Shown here piece after piece: positions 1 to 12,400 of a stretch of DNA of 64,000 nucleotides. Source of the stretch: Lunularia cruciata (lineage: Eukaryota; Streptophyta; Marchantiopsida; Lunulariales; Lunulariaceae). A model generated the notes under the pieces. The model made no database searches, was not told where the DNA came from, and worked only from the letters and a program-made list of their open reading frames with translations. Numbering within the stretch: position 1 is the stretch's first letter; each line of letters opens with the position of its first letter. The translations under genes and the position numbers were made by a program. The stretch spans positions 76,778,931 through 76,842,930 of the forward strand of contig OX419755.1 in the NCBI GenBank assembly GCA_948567375.1, given 5' to 3'.

Positions 1-126
1 CTCGAGCTTGATCCTGCTCTTGGAATTGAACCTTCTTTGAGTTTTTCTAGCTCCTCCCTTTTACTTCTGCTTTCTCTCATGTCAATTTTGGATCTTCTAA
101 TGTATTGAGGAAAATTTTGTGGCCAG

Positions 127-609
127 GCAGAGGATCCTTACTTTGTAAAGAACAAAAAATATCGGAGTGTGGACGATTATGTCACTGAAATGGACAACAT
201 GGAGACCAAGCATGGCTTCAAATGGGAATCAATGTTTATCATCTCCGATTCGGGCTCTGCCATTCAGTCCTTAGCTCAAGCTGTGAACAATGTGTCTGGT
301 CTTCCGGACTCGTCGAATGGAGAAGAGGGCAAAAGGTTTATCATGTATGACTGGACTGATGACAAGGACCTCATAGAGAGAACCGGGGGCCACAATAACA
401 TTCCTCCAGATATGAAGTTTGCTGCTCAAGAGCATTTCCTCGCTACCCTGTACATCATTGACAAAATCGCTGACTACGCCATAGTCCAATATAGTTCAAA
501 TGTAGGACGATTCATCAGCGAGCTCATAGGAGCGCGGCATAGACTGTCCTGCGCAGATCGCGTTGGGCCAAATGCTATGTCGATGGACTATTACTGGAGA
601 CATGTTTAA
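127..609 (+). CDS. 3' terminal exon of a GT23 (FUT8-like) fucosyltransferase, rest outside the window
   Basis: The exon opens after a CAG acceptor at 124-126 and runs 160 codons to TAA at 607-609. It aligns over its whole length with the last exon of the complete gene at 14438-16734. Shared blocks include AEDPYF/SEDPYF, YRSVDDY, GKRFIMYDW, AQEHFLATLYII, IADYAIVQY, SNVGRF and IGARHRLS. In the GT23 family this part is the C-terminal half of the GDP-fucose-binding domain; the SNVGRF..E segment matches the SSQVCR..E block of animal FUT8. The protein ends at the same place as its paralogue, with no SH3 domain as seen in animal FUT8. Bases 1-126 are the preceding intron. The 5' exons lie outside the window, so whether the gene is functional cannot be judged. 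Together with the downstream copy it forms a direct tandem pair about 14 kb apart. Confidence 0.85.
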   Translation, partial: AEDPYFVKNKKYRSVDDYVTEMDNMETKHGFKWESMFIISDSGSAIQSLAQAVNNVSGLPDSSNGEEGKRFIMYDWTDDKDLIERTGGHNNIPPDMKFAAQEHFLATLYIIDKIADYAIVQYSSNVGRFISELIGARHRLSCADRVGPNAMSMDYYWRHV

Positions 610-3600
610 AACTATTGTATTCTTCCATCTCAAAATTTTGAGATTTAGGTTACCTTATTGTGGTCACTTCATGTTGCGTGTTCTTTCAATGCTTGAACTT
701 CCATGATGTCTGCAGCAATAATTGAACGGGGTACTTCCAAACCAAGGACTGCTAACGTAGATTGGATACACGATCTCTGTTCGCACGAAATCCATATAAT
801 ATCGAGGACGACACTGGTCACTATTCGCAGTAGTTTAAAGAACTGACCGAAAGTGGCTTTGTTCTTCGAGTTCTAACGGAGAGTATTCCCTACTTTGGAA
901 ACGAGTGAACTACGATTTTCTACTGTACACTCGCAGTAAGGGCGTGCATGCAGACATGTGACAACACTCCCTTTGTAACCCACGTATGTTCAATTAAGTA
1001 GAACCAAGTAAGGAGACTCTGTCTCTACTCTACGCGAGGGGACTTCATGGCCACTCCACAGCCAATAACAACCGCAAATGATTGATAGGAAGACTGGTCC
1101 TACAAGAGGTACAGTTCGCCAGTGGTTAAAGCGTTGGAACACTGCGCCGAACTTTCGCAGCTCGTGTAACATGTTTCGTCTCTGAAGATCTGCCTTGGAA
1201 AGCTGTCAAAAGAACAACTGCACCTTGTAAATTCACATCTCACAACTACACAGAGTAAGTTGACAGAAATTAGACTACTGCAGTGCGATTGTAACTTCTC
1301 GTGATAATCACTTCTGAATTTCTTGAATGAGAGTGAGTCCATCAGCTCCCAACGATAATCGATGTATCAGCAAAAACCAAGACATGCTTCCTTGTTAGGT
1401 TCTCATAAGCACAAACTTTGGTTGAACGACCCGTAGATGTTCAGGTCTAGCTACATGATCTTTAACCATGTGTTTTACCAGAAGGATAAATTGATTGTTC
1501 CTTGTTGTCACAAAATGTAGCTAGTTCTAGATACTTCATGTTACTGTATTAATATCTATGGCAGCAGGACTGATATACCCTTCAAAATCTGATAAATTAA
1601 GTGAACCTGAAACGGCTACGGTATACTTACCAACCGGTGGGTCGGGAAGACGTGGGGCTTCTCAACGAGGTTATTAGGTCCACATAACGACTAGAAAACT
1701 TTGTACGGTTTCTCGTGACCAACATATGCGGAATAAAGCTCTTGAATTAGGAAATCTACTGAAACTACCTACCCAGGACGTGCATGTTCCGGATTTGAAA
1801 CTTGTGGGACGTGGCTCCCAAATAAAATTTTTCCTTCCGAGACACATCTTGGAAATTCGATAAAACACTCCATAAGGGAGACAGAGTTTTCCACGTCTTG
1901 AAAGTCAGACACCGACACCACCACTTTCAATGTGCGTGAAAAGGAGACCGACGTAATTGACGAACTACTGGTGAAGGGTAAACTGCTTCCATCAAGAGGT
2001 CTAGACACTGTAAAGACTACAGATCGAGAATATTTTGTATTAGTTCTCGAAATAATTTCAAGTATATGGCTCACAAGAGCTAGACAACAACAAAAGTTGA
2101 GTAGGTTATATTTCTCTCAGTTCCTAGGTGTGTGGCGGCATAAAGCCTTGAGTTTACAAATTTGTTTGTAGTCGATGTTTTCTTTCAGGGGACCTAGAGA
2201 CCGGTACCCTAGAACTCGAATCTGCATTGAGCTCAGTGGACACGGTACAGTTCATTGTAATCCACTTTGTCAGACTCGATACAAATGCACATTAATCCAG
2301 CGTAGGAGTAAACTGGAGGCTCTCGTTGTTCAAGAATTTCCACCAGAATTTATTCTCGTGCCCTTGACCTTACGTGCTCCTCTCACACATATTTCTTTTC
2401 TGCTTTCGATCTTCTCGCGCTCGTATGGAGTCTGTCTCGTTTCCTCGTCCTCTACAATTCTGCCTTTCTTTCCCATCTAGGTAGGGTGGAAGGGGGACCT
2501 ACTAGTAGGTAGAGGTCCAACGAAGTCAACGAAATTAGTGTTAAACACCACGGCGATTAATGTTTAGCGACACCCCATACACTCTTTCTTTATTTCGACT
2601 ACCATTGTTGTTGAAGAGTTTCGTTCTTAATTTGGGGATATTTTGAATAATATTTTATAATTTTATAAAGAACCTCGAAGGACGAAAGTGCGTTTGTCTT
2701 TTTAGGAAACTTGGTCCCTTGATATAATCAGATCGAACCAAACAGAAGAGAGAAATTTTTTATTTTGTATAGAAATATTATAAAGATATATTATTATAAT
2801 AAAATTGAGTAAACTTTAGAAAATTTGTAACTTTTATTACAATGATAACCAATCCAAATAAGGAACATTCTCCGTTCCTAATTGATAAAATTCATTAATT
2901 TTCAATTCATCCCTTTTTACTTGGATCTTTTTAGTCGAAATATATGTAAATCTATTATCAGAAAAAGTTACTAATCTGTATCTGGTCTCCTATATTTAGA
3001 TAATATAAAAACTTCCGAAATACTTTTGAAGTGGACAGATGCCTTGCGTTAAATGCACATGTTCAGAGGTGTCCGGTGGGGAAAATGCCAGCAGCCTAGA
3101 GTCAGAAAAGAAAAACCACACACAATAAATACCCCGAAGGAAAAAAAGAGAGGAGTACACAGCACCCTAGAGTGCAGAAGGGAGACCCGGAGATGAGTAA
3201 CAGAACTGGCAATCGAATAATCATATGAGTGTAGCTTTCAAGCTTTCATGTTCTTCACTTCAGATCCCCATGTTCTGCTCGAGAAAAGATAGAGCACTAT
3301 TCCCGGGTGATGGAGCAATCGACAGGGGAAGGACAATCATACATAAAGTGGGGGGGGGGGAGAGAGAGTAAGATATTGACAAAGAAATTGGAAGAAAAGC
3401 AATCGAATCCTTATTGTTCGTCGACAGCTGCTCTGATTTCCATAAAGCTAGTCGAAATGCTGCGGCATACCTCGCCAGAAGTTGAAAATGTCAAATCGAC
3501 CACCGTAGGTCGCCTTGCAACTTGTGACTGACAGCAGTGCCGAATGTATTGACCCACTCGACTGCTTCCAGTTTCCTCATCTCGAACTCCAAACTCGACG

Positions 3601-6540
3601 TGTCCATTTCCATAATGTGATTGAATGCAAAGCCGTTGTTACTCCATCAGAATAGTGATTACGAATCATCGGCTCTTCTCTTTGAATAATACGCAATCTT
3701 ACTTCAAATGATATTTAACGAGAAGTATCATAAGGATCAAATAGTATTCCCCCAATGAAATATGGAAAGAAACAAGGACACCAAGAAATCCAAAAGAACA
3801 ACCAGCACGAGAATAAAAGAATAAGAACTAAAGTCCGAAAAGAAAAAATAGACCCCAGCCAAAAAAGAGGAAAGGAACACGTAATTTATTGCAGAACAAG
3901 GGGAAAGAAAGAAAGTGATTTACTGCTGAACTGTTGATATAAGTTCTCCAATGGAGAAGTGTGGAGAAGGAGGGTCTTGGACTCGATGAAAAGGGCTTCC
4001 TGCCCTTCTATGACGACCCAATGCTAAGAATATTGTAAAGTGCAAAATTGAGTTTACGCAAATTGTGAAGAAGATTGTGACAATTTCACCAGCATAGAGT
4101 CACTTAGTAGTCTCACTAGATTTTCGTGAGGGCATCTATGTCTGTTTACAAAGAATCATACGCAATCGTGATGAGGCTTTTTCTTTCTATTTTATCAAGG
4201 CTTCAACACTTTTGTAACTACAGGGGTTGAACTTGGACGAATGACTATGACTATGATTACTATGAAGTCATGGACACCCTCAGTCAAAAATCTAGCTCAT
4301 GCGTTCAAAAGTACGTGGGATGACAGCAACTTCATAACTTTTTATTATTTCAATATACTAAGAATATAAATCTCAAGTTGGCTAAATACATTTCTCGATT
4401 CGTTACTCAAAGTAAGGTCAACCACGATGTGAAATCATATATCGTCTCTATAATTTGATCTGTGATCTTTAAGTTATCAACATCAAATTCTCCAGCTACT
4501 CATTAGAGCGAGTTCTCATTGTGTGCACCCAAAACTAACGCACACTAGGTGCTCAAGGATGGGAACGAATGTTTAGGGAGAAACTCAATGGGGTTTATTA
4601 TCGCGCACTATACTTTGCCAGTAAAAGTTGAAAACTTTAAATAACCGATACCAGAACACCGATATTTGTGGGAACTATTCTCCATGTTCCATTACTCCAT
4701 GAGACCCATTACTGAGTACAAGACCTAAATGTACTTATGGCACCTCTGCTGTACTCGCGCGACCCAGCACATTCTGCGTGGAGCTCTTTCCACCATCAAG
4801 TACAGTGGACGGTTCCAGTTCTGCCGTCGGTCATGGTGTAAAATTTTGCATGGGGGTTTCAACAAATTTCATGGGGTGTGCTAGGAGTTACCGGTAGAAA
4901 TATAGTTACAAGCGGTCTTTGTCGACAAGCTTAAATCCAACCCAAGTTTGATCATTCTCCTTGCAAACACTCTGGTTCAATGTGTTTGAAAGTTTCCATG
5001 CAATTTTCTTTTATAAGTTTTTATCCACAGATCTAAAACTCATTTGTTATCTGAACTTTATTCTAGTTGGAAAATTTCATATTTTTTGTTTTGCCTGAAA
5101 ATCTCTAATTGTCAGTATAAATGTAATGATTTCTTGACTATTTCATGTACCGAATCAACACGTGGGAAATCCATTGAATTTTAGAGCCACCACCGATGGT
5201 CACAATTTCGTAAAATTTGGAAATTGAAACCGCCTTGTCACACCCAAAAATTATTCATAGGTATAACCCTCGCCACACCAGCTTCCATGTGTTCTCTACA
5301 CTCTAGGCATGCAATAACAATCTTATCCGGAATCTTGAAAGTATTTCAATTACGTGGTGACTCTGGGGACTGGTCATTCCAGTTGAAAGTATTGGAATGA
5401 CTGATATGGACTGCAGGTAGTCCGATATTCTGGAATCCAAGAAAAGTCGCACTGCTAGAATGAGTGATAAGGTGGCTGAAACGACTGCATGGAAAAGTCA
5501 TCGAGCAACCGAAGCTTTGTGAAAGAGAGCTAGATTTTATCGCTTTTTGCTCTTATTCTAGGAGGTCGTTGCATCAGATCCCGTGATTTCCCGTTCGAAG
5601 ACTACTGATATCGCTTCGGTTCTAAGTTAAAGAGCTCAAACCGTCAACGGATGTAGAGCATCCTCGTAGCTGCAGTAGGCGCAAAAATTGACACACCAAC
5701 TTTGCCGACCTTTTAACTTCAAGGCTTGGACGAGTAAGCGATTCATTGCAATCTTCCAAAAAGGTTCAGAAAGGTTGCGGACCCGGTCATCAGGAAAAAA
5801 CTACTGTCGGGGGCAAATGATAAAATGATTTCCAATCTCCGTAATGTCATGGCGGAATCGGCTACCACAGAGATTGAAACATTTGCATGACAAGATGAAC
5901 ATCATTGCCATCTTATCTGGATTGGTAAGGCTCTTTTGGATTGCCTTTATCGATTTACGTATTGTTTTAAGCTACCTAGGTCTTACAACCAATAGTTTCT
6001 CTATTTTAAAAGAGCAAGACAGTTCAAAAAGAATGTTCTCGGTTCTTCCTGAACGACATTCTTTCCATAACGATGAGCACATGCAGGCTACTAAGCTCTA
6101 GAGGAAGTAAGGACGTGATGAAATTATATTTTCCTAGCGTGTCTTGCATGTAATTAGTGCTTTTGTGATTTTCTCCAGCCTCCTCATGATCATCAGGACT
6201 ATTGGCAAAGTTGAATTGGATACCCATCATTTCACCAGTTTAATTGGATATTTTTGTTAAGATATCAGCAGATTAAGCATAGGTTTGAGTTCACAGTTCA
6301 GAGTTGAATATAACAAAAAGGCGACCAACGTAGAGCACAAGAAGTAGAAGTAGAACACAAGAAGGATGGGAAGACCCATCAAGCAGTACAAGGGAGAGAC
6401 AAAAGAAGTAAAATGGTGCTAGGCCCCAATCATATCGATATGAGACATCTGCCCTACCACACCTAGGATATCCGAGTTATGCAGGTTGTACGGTCTACAA
6501 ACTACCGAGCATATGAAGAAGCATCACCTAGTGTTGTTGC
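610..6540. other. Long non-coding stretch after the first GT23 exon
   Basis: I see no gene here. The open frames are short, overlap on opposite strands and show no domain or exon-phase pattern. A G-tract followed by GA repeats lies near 3348-3368. The interval around 2630-2960 is strongly AT-rich. Confidence 0.5.
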
Positions 6541-6595
6541 TCTCCTATGGATTGCACCAGCCAATGCTCTTTGTTGAGCAATGGATACACACTGT

Positions 6596-6883
6596 TTAAA
6601 GTATGTTACAAAATATGAGAGTGAGAGTGGTATCCCTGTCAAATGCCGTGTCCATCAGTCCATATAACTCCAAGGCTAGAGGAACAAAGAGGTTACCTTG
6701 CTGCAAACCCCTATACTTGGAGACTTTAAGTGTTGCTGCTATGCTCACTGCCCAGCCAGGAGGATAAGTAATCTTGCCCTCCAAAATTGCATCATGTGTA
6801 GGGTCTATAATCACAATATGTACCACTATCAACTGATCATCTTGGACCAAGTATAAGTCTGCTATGACATATGTTGTCTGCAA
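6596..6883 (-). pseudogene. C-terminal domain of the non-LTR element
   Basis: This minus-strand open frame of 95 codons carries ADLYLVQDDQ, VVHIVIIDPTHDAIL, GLQQGNLFVPLALELYG and LMDTAF. In the retroelement family recognised from the RT upstream, the RT is followed by a region with a pattern like AD.YL....ALDV.V..P and later C...G..F.PL..E..G, which this matches. It may be the restriction-endonuclease-like part, but I cannot confirm its catalytic residues. It lies about 0.7 kb downstream of the last RT motif in the same orientation. Confidence 0.5.
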
Positions 6884-7599
6884 AGCATAAGCAGCAAGGT
6901 ATCCACTCTTTTATGCCACACCAAACACTATATCCCTAATGGCATTATGGGTAGCTATCTTTTGTCCTCCAAAAGGACATCATGTCATATGGACCACTGT
7001 TGTATCTAATGTAGAAACACACTCACAAGTGAGTGACTAAGATGTAGATAGGTGGACCAAACCTACATGGAACCTCATCGCTATAGAGAAGGTAGTTGGT
7101 GCAAGTTGGAATGTCCTAATGAAAAATTGAGCTAGGATCCAAGAGCCTATATCCTTGCCAGAGCAAGAGCAAAGACATGTTATAATGGCCCGAGGAATAG
7201 ACGAGTCAACTAAGAGATATTGTAGCATATGCTAACACTATAGCTCCATCAAGGAAGATTGCAAACCTTTGGTCCAATCTAACAATAGTGAAGCAAAGGA
7301 TGGAAGGTCCTCTTGTGCTCGTGGGGATAGACCATCTCTCATTTACCACAATAACACTTGGAGAGAAAAGGATCACTCTTCCACCTTGGTCACATATGTC
7401 TCCAAAACTGGCCTATCAACAACCACAAAATAGGAGGAAAGTAGGGGTGATGAGAGAGGCCAACTACCCAAAAACGCTATAAGTGTTATCTCTTCCATAA
7501 ATAATATGCCTACTTGCATGAGATAAATAGAGATATCTATCTACATGCCAAATCCCCCATCACACACTCAAATGTCACTAGTCCAATGATATCACCAAA

Positions 7600-8560
7600 G
7601 ACTCCCATAATCCTCCTATCAAAAGCTCTCCAAACGTGATAGGAAAGTCAAAGAAGGGTGGAACCTTGCAAAGAAGGTAAGTCAATTGACGGGCAATACT
7701 AGAGGAGAGTATACATTTGGTATTCCATACCAAATGCCACTTGCGGATCTCCTAGTAGACAAAGGTCATACATATGGAGAAGGGCAATGTTTAAGAAGTA
7801 TGTGACAAAATCCTCTGATCCTATTGGCACTCCAAGAATACATAGTCCATCTGTAGATGTGACACACCCCTTTGAAAGCTCAAGGAAAAGAAGGGGGGGG
7901 ACCTAATGGGGATCATGCTCTATACTTTGACACTTGACTCTCAAGCCTACAAGATGTAGGTTGGTAGTCAAGTGATCAAAAGTCTATCTAATCTGATCTA
8001 CGGAGCTCACAATGTGTGTATCATTTTCCAAGGAGTGAAATACACAACCTTGCATGGCCAAAGTAATAGATAAGAGAGCTCTAAAGTGAGCCATGGCAAA
8101 CAAAGGTCCCTTTAAAGGATCTCCATATTATGTACCAACAATTGACTCCAAATGGTGGTGACTCCTTCTTATCACCAACTATGTTGGTTGTAAAGGGAAG
8201 TAGAAGTCATAGAATGACTACAAAAAAGGAATGAGACTCGCCAAGGATCCATCAGCCTCCCTAAGCTCTCTAAAAGATGCAATAGATGCTATTAAAAACA
8301 TTCTCAACATCCATATGTAGGACAACCCACTCCAGATGGATATCTGGGAGGGCCTTGATGCTTAAAGATATAGCCTCACAACCTCTAGGTGTAGCTAATC
8401 CAAACTCATGTGGATTGAGGTGCTCTTGAAAGTGAGCACAATGTTGCACACGTTGCAACTAACCAAGCACAAAAAGATCTCTCTAATAGCAATCAATCTA
8501 AAGCCTCCAAGGAGAGGCAAGAGGTATTGCATAATGCTTGTGCAAAAAGTGAACTATCAA
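7600..8560 (-). pseudogene. Reverse transcriptase domain of the non-LTR element, broken
   Basis: Recognisable segments in order are: IPLASPWRL (usual IPL.KP.GG.RPI) near 8530; FGLATPRGCEA and WVVLHMDVENVFNS (RT block with catalytic Asp, usual VDV.NAFNS) at 8290-8400; FRELREADGSLASLIPF near 8260 after a stop; GDPLKGPLFAMAHFRALL at about 8060-8130 (usual QGDPLGG.LFALAHFRAL); LENDTHIV at about 8010 in place of L-A-D-D-T-H-I; and CILGVPIGSEDFVTYF near 7840. The frame changes several times and stops interrupt it. The Ala-Asp-Asp core has become Glu-Asn-Asp, so one catalytic aspartate is lost. Confidence 0.75.
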
Positions 8561-9239
8561 GACATAAAACCTTCTTAGGTGATAATCCAAGACCTCTAAT
8601 GGTACTCACTCTCCTGTCATAGGATGTAGTAAGCATAGGGAAGAGATAGTCTCATCAATGGAACTAGCCATAAACAAAGGGTGTAATGCTCATGCTGCTC
8701 TACTAAAATTTCTTGCTTGACACAATATCCTACACCATTGTAATCAAGTGGACTCTGTGGTATCTTGTGGTAGAACCTATCTCGTAAAATGTGTAGCTAG
8801 GGTTTGACTAATTGATTCCTCTTGTAGGGCAGCCAAATCCTCCGCTCGGATCAACAAACTCTAGCAACCATCTCTCTATGCTCCACATGTACTCCTATAG
8901 CATAAAAAAAGTACCATCAAGGGAGTAAAAAGAATAAGAACCATGTTAACTCATCCAAGGAATCACGTGCAAAATGATCAATTGATAGGCAAAAAGTCTG
9001 TCTAGCCTCATCATGGAGTGTACGGGGTAGCCTATGGAATAATGTGGACATGGAAAACTAGTATCAAATAACCCCAAGATACAACCCACTTGACATGCTA
9101 ACCACTCTCATGACTCGATCAATATCCTTGGAATGGTCAATGAAGGGATAGAGGAAAAGTGCATAATCCCAAGTGTCACTGTTGTGGATGTGGTTGCTTG
9201 CCTCACATGAACATCCCAAGTGGTCTAATTATAGTCCTT

Positions 9240-9302
9240 GTGCATCCATCACACATGGTTCTTTACCCCTTGCAAGATAAAGCATTGGTGACACATCGGG
9301 CA
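9240..9302 (-). pseudogene. C2H2 zinc-finger remnant of the retroelement
   Basis: The minus-strand translation reads CPMCHQCF, then a hydrophobic GV, then a histidine, one in-frame TGA and WMHKD. The ligand spacing is C-x2-C-x11-H-x4-H, like the N-terminal nucleic-acid-binding finger of R2-type non-LTR elements. The TGA between the two histidines sits where an Arg (CGA) codon would be expected, consistent with CpG decay. It lies about 0.8 kb upstream of the RT domain in the same orientation, as expected for one polyprotein. Confidence 0.55.
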
Positions 9303-9449
9303 TGGTGTATCTTGAGCCGCTTTGGGCGGTTCCACATGCATAAGTGTAGACATGGCTAGCACAAGAATAATGATTGTAACACGAGATACTCTTCTTCATA
9401 TCTCCTCCATACTTGCAAAACCACAACCCCTTATATCCCAACTCCGATG

Positions 9450-12400
9450 AGTAAATGCTATCTCTCCAAACCCTAAAAACTATAAATTCTCATAACTTTC
9501 AATTTTCCTCTAAAAAACTTTTAAACTAAATTCCCATACAACTCAAACATGAATACAAAGAGACTAGAAATGAAATTTTCAGACCCATCACTCTCAATAT
9601 GAAGTAATCACTCTAAACCCTTAAATACCTAAAAGTACTCATAATTTTCTATTTAATTATCTGTGACCTTCAATCTAGGTATCAATGGACCAAAATTCAA
9701 TCGAATTGAATATATAGACATGTATTTTGAACCTGAACTAGGTTGGTCCTCTATGCCTTGACATTATGATTCATTCTTGTCACGTGCATTCCTTTGATAC
9801 TTTGTTGCCATGTTGATACGTCGTTAGCGATAAGGAGTGTACCTTCTGCGCTTTATACCATTCCAATCTAAGCTCAGAGTCTAACTAACACGAATCTGAC
9901 GCTTTGGGTACTTAAATTTCTTGAAACCATACGGTATGTTATGACTAATTATAAACATGCTAATTAAGATGCTAAGATTCACGACCCAATTGTATGTAGA
10001 ATGTAAGACACGGTATGAACATAATCTAGCCTACGAGAAAATAATAACGTGATTATATGGATCTGGTGTATTAATTGTAGGTATGGCACATTCTATTCTG
10101 TCTCAGTAAGTAGAACAACTTGGGCAACCAGGAGGTTGCATTAGAGTTCATATTGTTGTCTTTAAACAGGCAGCTAAAGGAAAAAATTTACATCCTCAAG
10201 AGTCTTGGAAACTAAAGATTCAGATATAATGGTTAGACCCAATCTAAGCCTAAATATATAATATCTGATAAATGCATTAACTTTCAGGTAGCACACATAG
10301 AGTTTATTTAAAATGGTAATGTTCTGGGGATCATTGCATTTGCGGAGGAGGATGGGCACAAGGAGTTTTGCATTTCTCCAGTGGATTTCTTGTTAAGGGG
10401 CAGCTTTTCTCACTGCGTTGTATTTGTAGGGAATTGCCCAGATCCCGATTGAAATGAAAGAGAGACCGTAGACAGATAGACATTTTATTTTGGACAACGA
10501 TCCAATTTTGATCCTTCTTGTCCACGCACATCTAAAAGGCACAATACCTCAACAAATTGTTGTCACTTTTGTCTTAGTTGCCCGCGCCTCCGGTCATTCT
10601 GTAATGACACTATAACCGCTTTCTTACATCCCCTAAACTCTTTTCCACCAAACAAAAACATTGTCTTAACCCCTTGAACAGATATATCTAACTGGAGTAA
10701 GAAACGAAGAAAACACACCCTCAAGTCGGTTCAGGTTTCTCGTGAACACGTTTATTGTTCTAAACGAAGTACACCAGAGTAATTCATCAAAGCAAGATAA
10801 GTCAAATTGACAAGGTCTTATGAGCACCGACAATGACTATAATACCATAATGTGTAGCTACAGGCATCTTCACTAGCCTTTTCGATCCGGACCCTGAAGT
10901 AACTGGTGCAACTGCCAAGTTTGGCGGTGGATTTATCAATTACTAGATACACGCTCACAATTCACGTACTGGCGCTTTGTGGTATGGTGGGAATAAGACT
11001 AGCCACATATGGACATTGCCATTAAACTTGAATTCACACTGTAGACTTACCCAAGAGGATGATCTGCTGTGAGGGTTCAGGACCTGGTCATCGTAGATAC
11101 GAATGATAAGAGAGATATTTTGTATATTGAGCCCGCCCTAAGTTGGCAAGTTTACTCAACTAGACTTTTTATATTTTCTTTGACCATGCCTCGTTGGTAG
11201 TGACAAGGTATTGGATGGCCTTAGGTTGAACAGATGTGGTAGATTCTAATCGTAATATTCTTGTGTATTTAAGTTATATCATAGTTGAAAAATGCAAAAG
11301 TAGAATAATAGGTTACACATAGTGCAATTTAGATGATCAAATAATTTGGAATTAAGATTGAAAATATGAAGTTGGTTCCACGAGCTAGGTCAGTCGCACC
11401 TAGGGCAGTAGGAAGGAGGAGCGAGCCTTCAAAAGTGGCATTTCCAGAATTTATACAAAATCTGACAAGAGGTTCCAGCAGTATATTCAATGGAAAGATA
11501 AAAGCTATTTATGATTGAATGCTTAAAAGAGCAGCATGTGCAAGAGAATTAGGTGTACCCATTGTTATGCACGATCGTACATAACAATAGGTACACCTAA
11601 TTCTCTTGATTTTCTGCAAATACTAATCACAATTTAAACAGTTAATTTGTTAGGTCAACAAGGAAAAGTACAAGAACAACCCAATTCGTGAGTCCATACA
11701 GAAAAAAATAGTATTTATAGGAACAAATTCGACATTGTAGTATGAGTTAGGAACAATTAGGCAAGTGTTATTAAAAGTCTGGATTTGGATGCAAAACACG
11801 TTAAAAACATGAACAATTGAGTAAGTTTGAGACCAAAACCGGCAGGCCGCTAAATTCTTGGAGTACTCATTCGTAAGTTCGGGGCAGCTCAAGGCCTTGA
11901 ATGTCGAGGACCTCAATCCAAAGGGCAAATTTGGAGAAGTGTTGAGTCCAGCTCTTTACTTGTTATTTTCAACTTCATTCACTGGTTCTCTCTTTTCAAT
12001 TTTAATTCATTTTGCTTGCTAATTTTCTTTTCATTTTTTCCTAGTTCTAAAATAAAATTTTAATTATTTTCAATTTAATTTACAATTAAATTATATATTT
12101 AGATTGAAGTCACAATCTTCTTGCCCAGGTCGATTATTGAAAAATCTATGAGATTTGCATGATGCTCCGAGGAACATATATGAACACTAGATATGTATAG
12201 AAAATTAAAAGATCATAATAAAATTTTAAATCAATTTACACTAACCCCACGATAACGATGAATTATGATGTTAGACTAGAGTTTTATATTTACTAAAGTT
12301 CCTCTGTATTACAATAACATTTATATCACATAGTTTAACTGTTCCTGAATCGCAGGTTAACTAGAAATGTCGTGACCACACCCCTAAGGTAAGTTTTAAA

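Larger units (their letters stand above)
6596..9302 (-). mobile_element. Decayed non-LTR retroelement with C2H2 finger, RT and C-terminal domain
   Basis: On the minus strand the conserved pieces of one retroelement polyprotein appear in order but scattered over three frames with stops. First comes a CxxC...HxxxxH finger (9240-9302), then the reverse transcriptase (about 8560 to 7600), then a C-terminal domain (6883-6596). The order finger, RT, C-terminal domain fits early-branching non-LTR elements that use a restriction-like endonuclease, but the endonuclease residues are not clear enough to prove it. No target duplications or tail were found, so the true ends are unknown. The element cannot be active: RT motifs are split by stops and small indels, and the catalytic motif is altered. 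Confidence 0.75.

Noticed and set aside
1674-2480. Open frames on both strands of 60-101 codons at 1.7-2.5 kb
   Set aside because: They overlap each other, lack domains and splice signals, and are no longer than expected by chance.
9465-9475. Telomere-like CCCTAAA near 9465
   Set aside because: A single imperfect copy, with no array.
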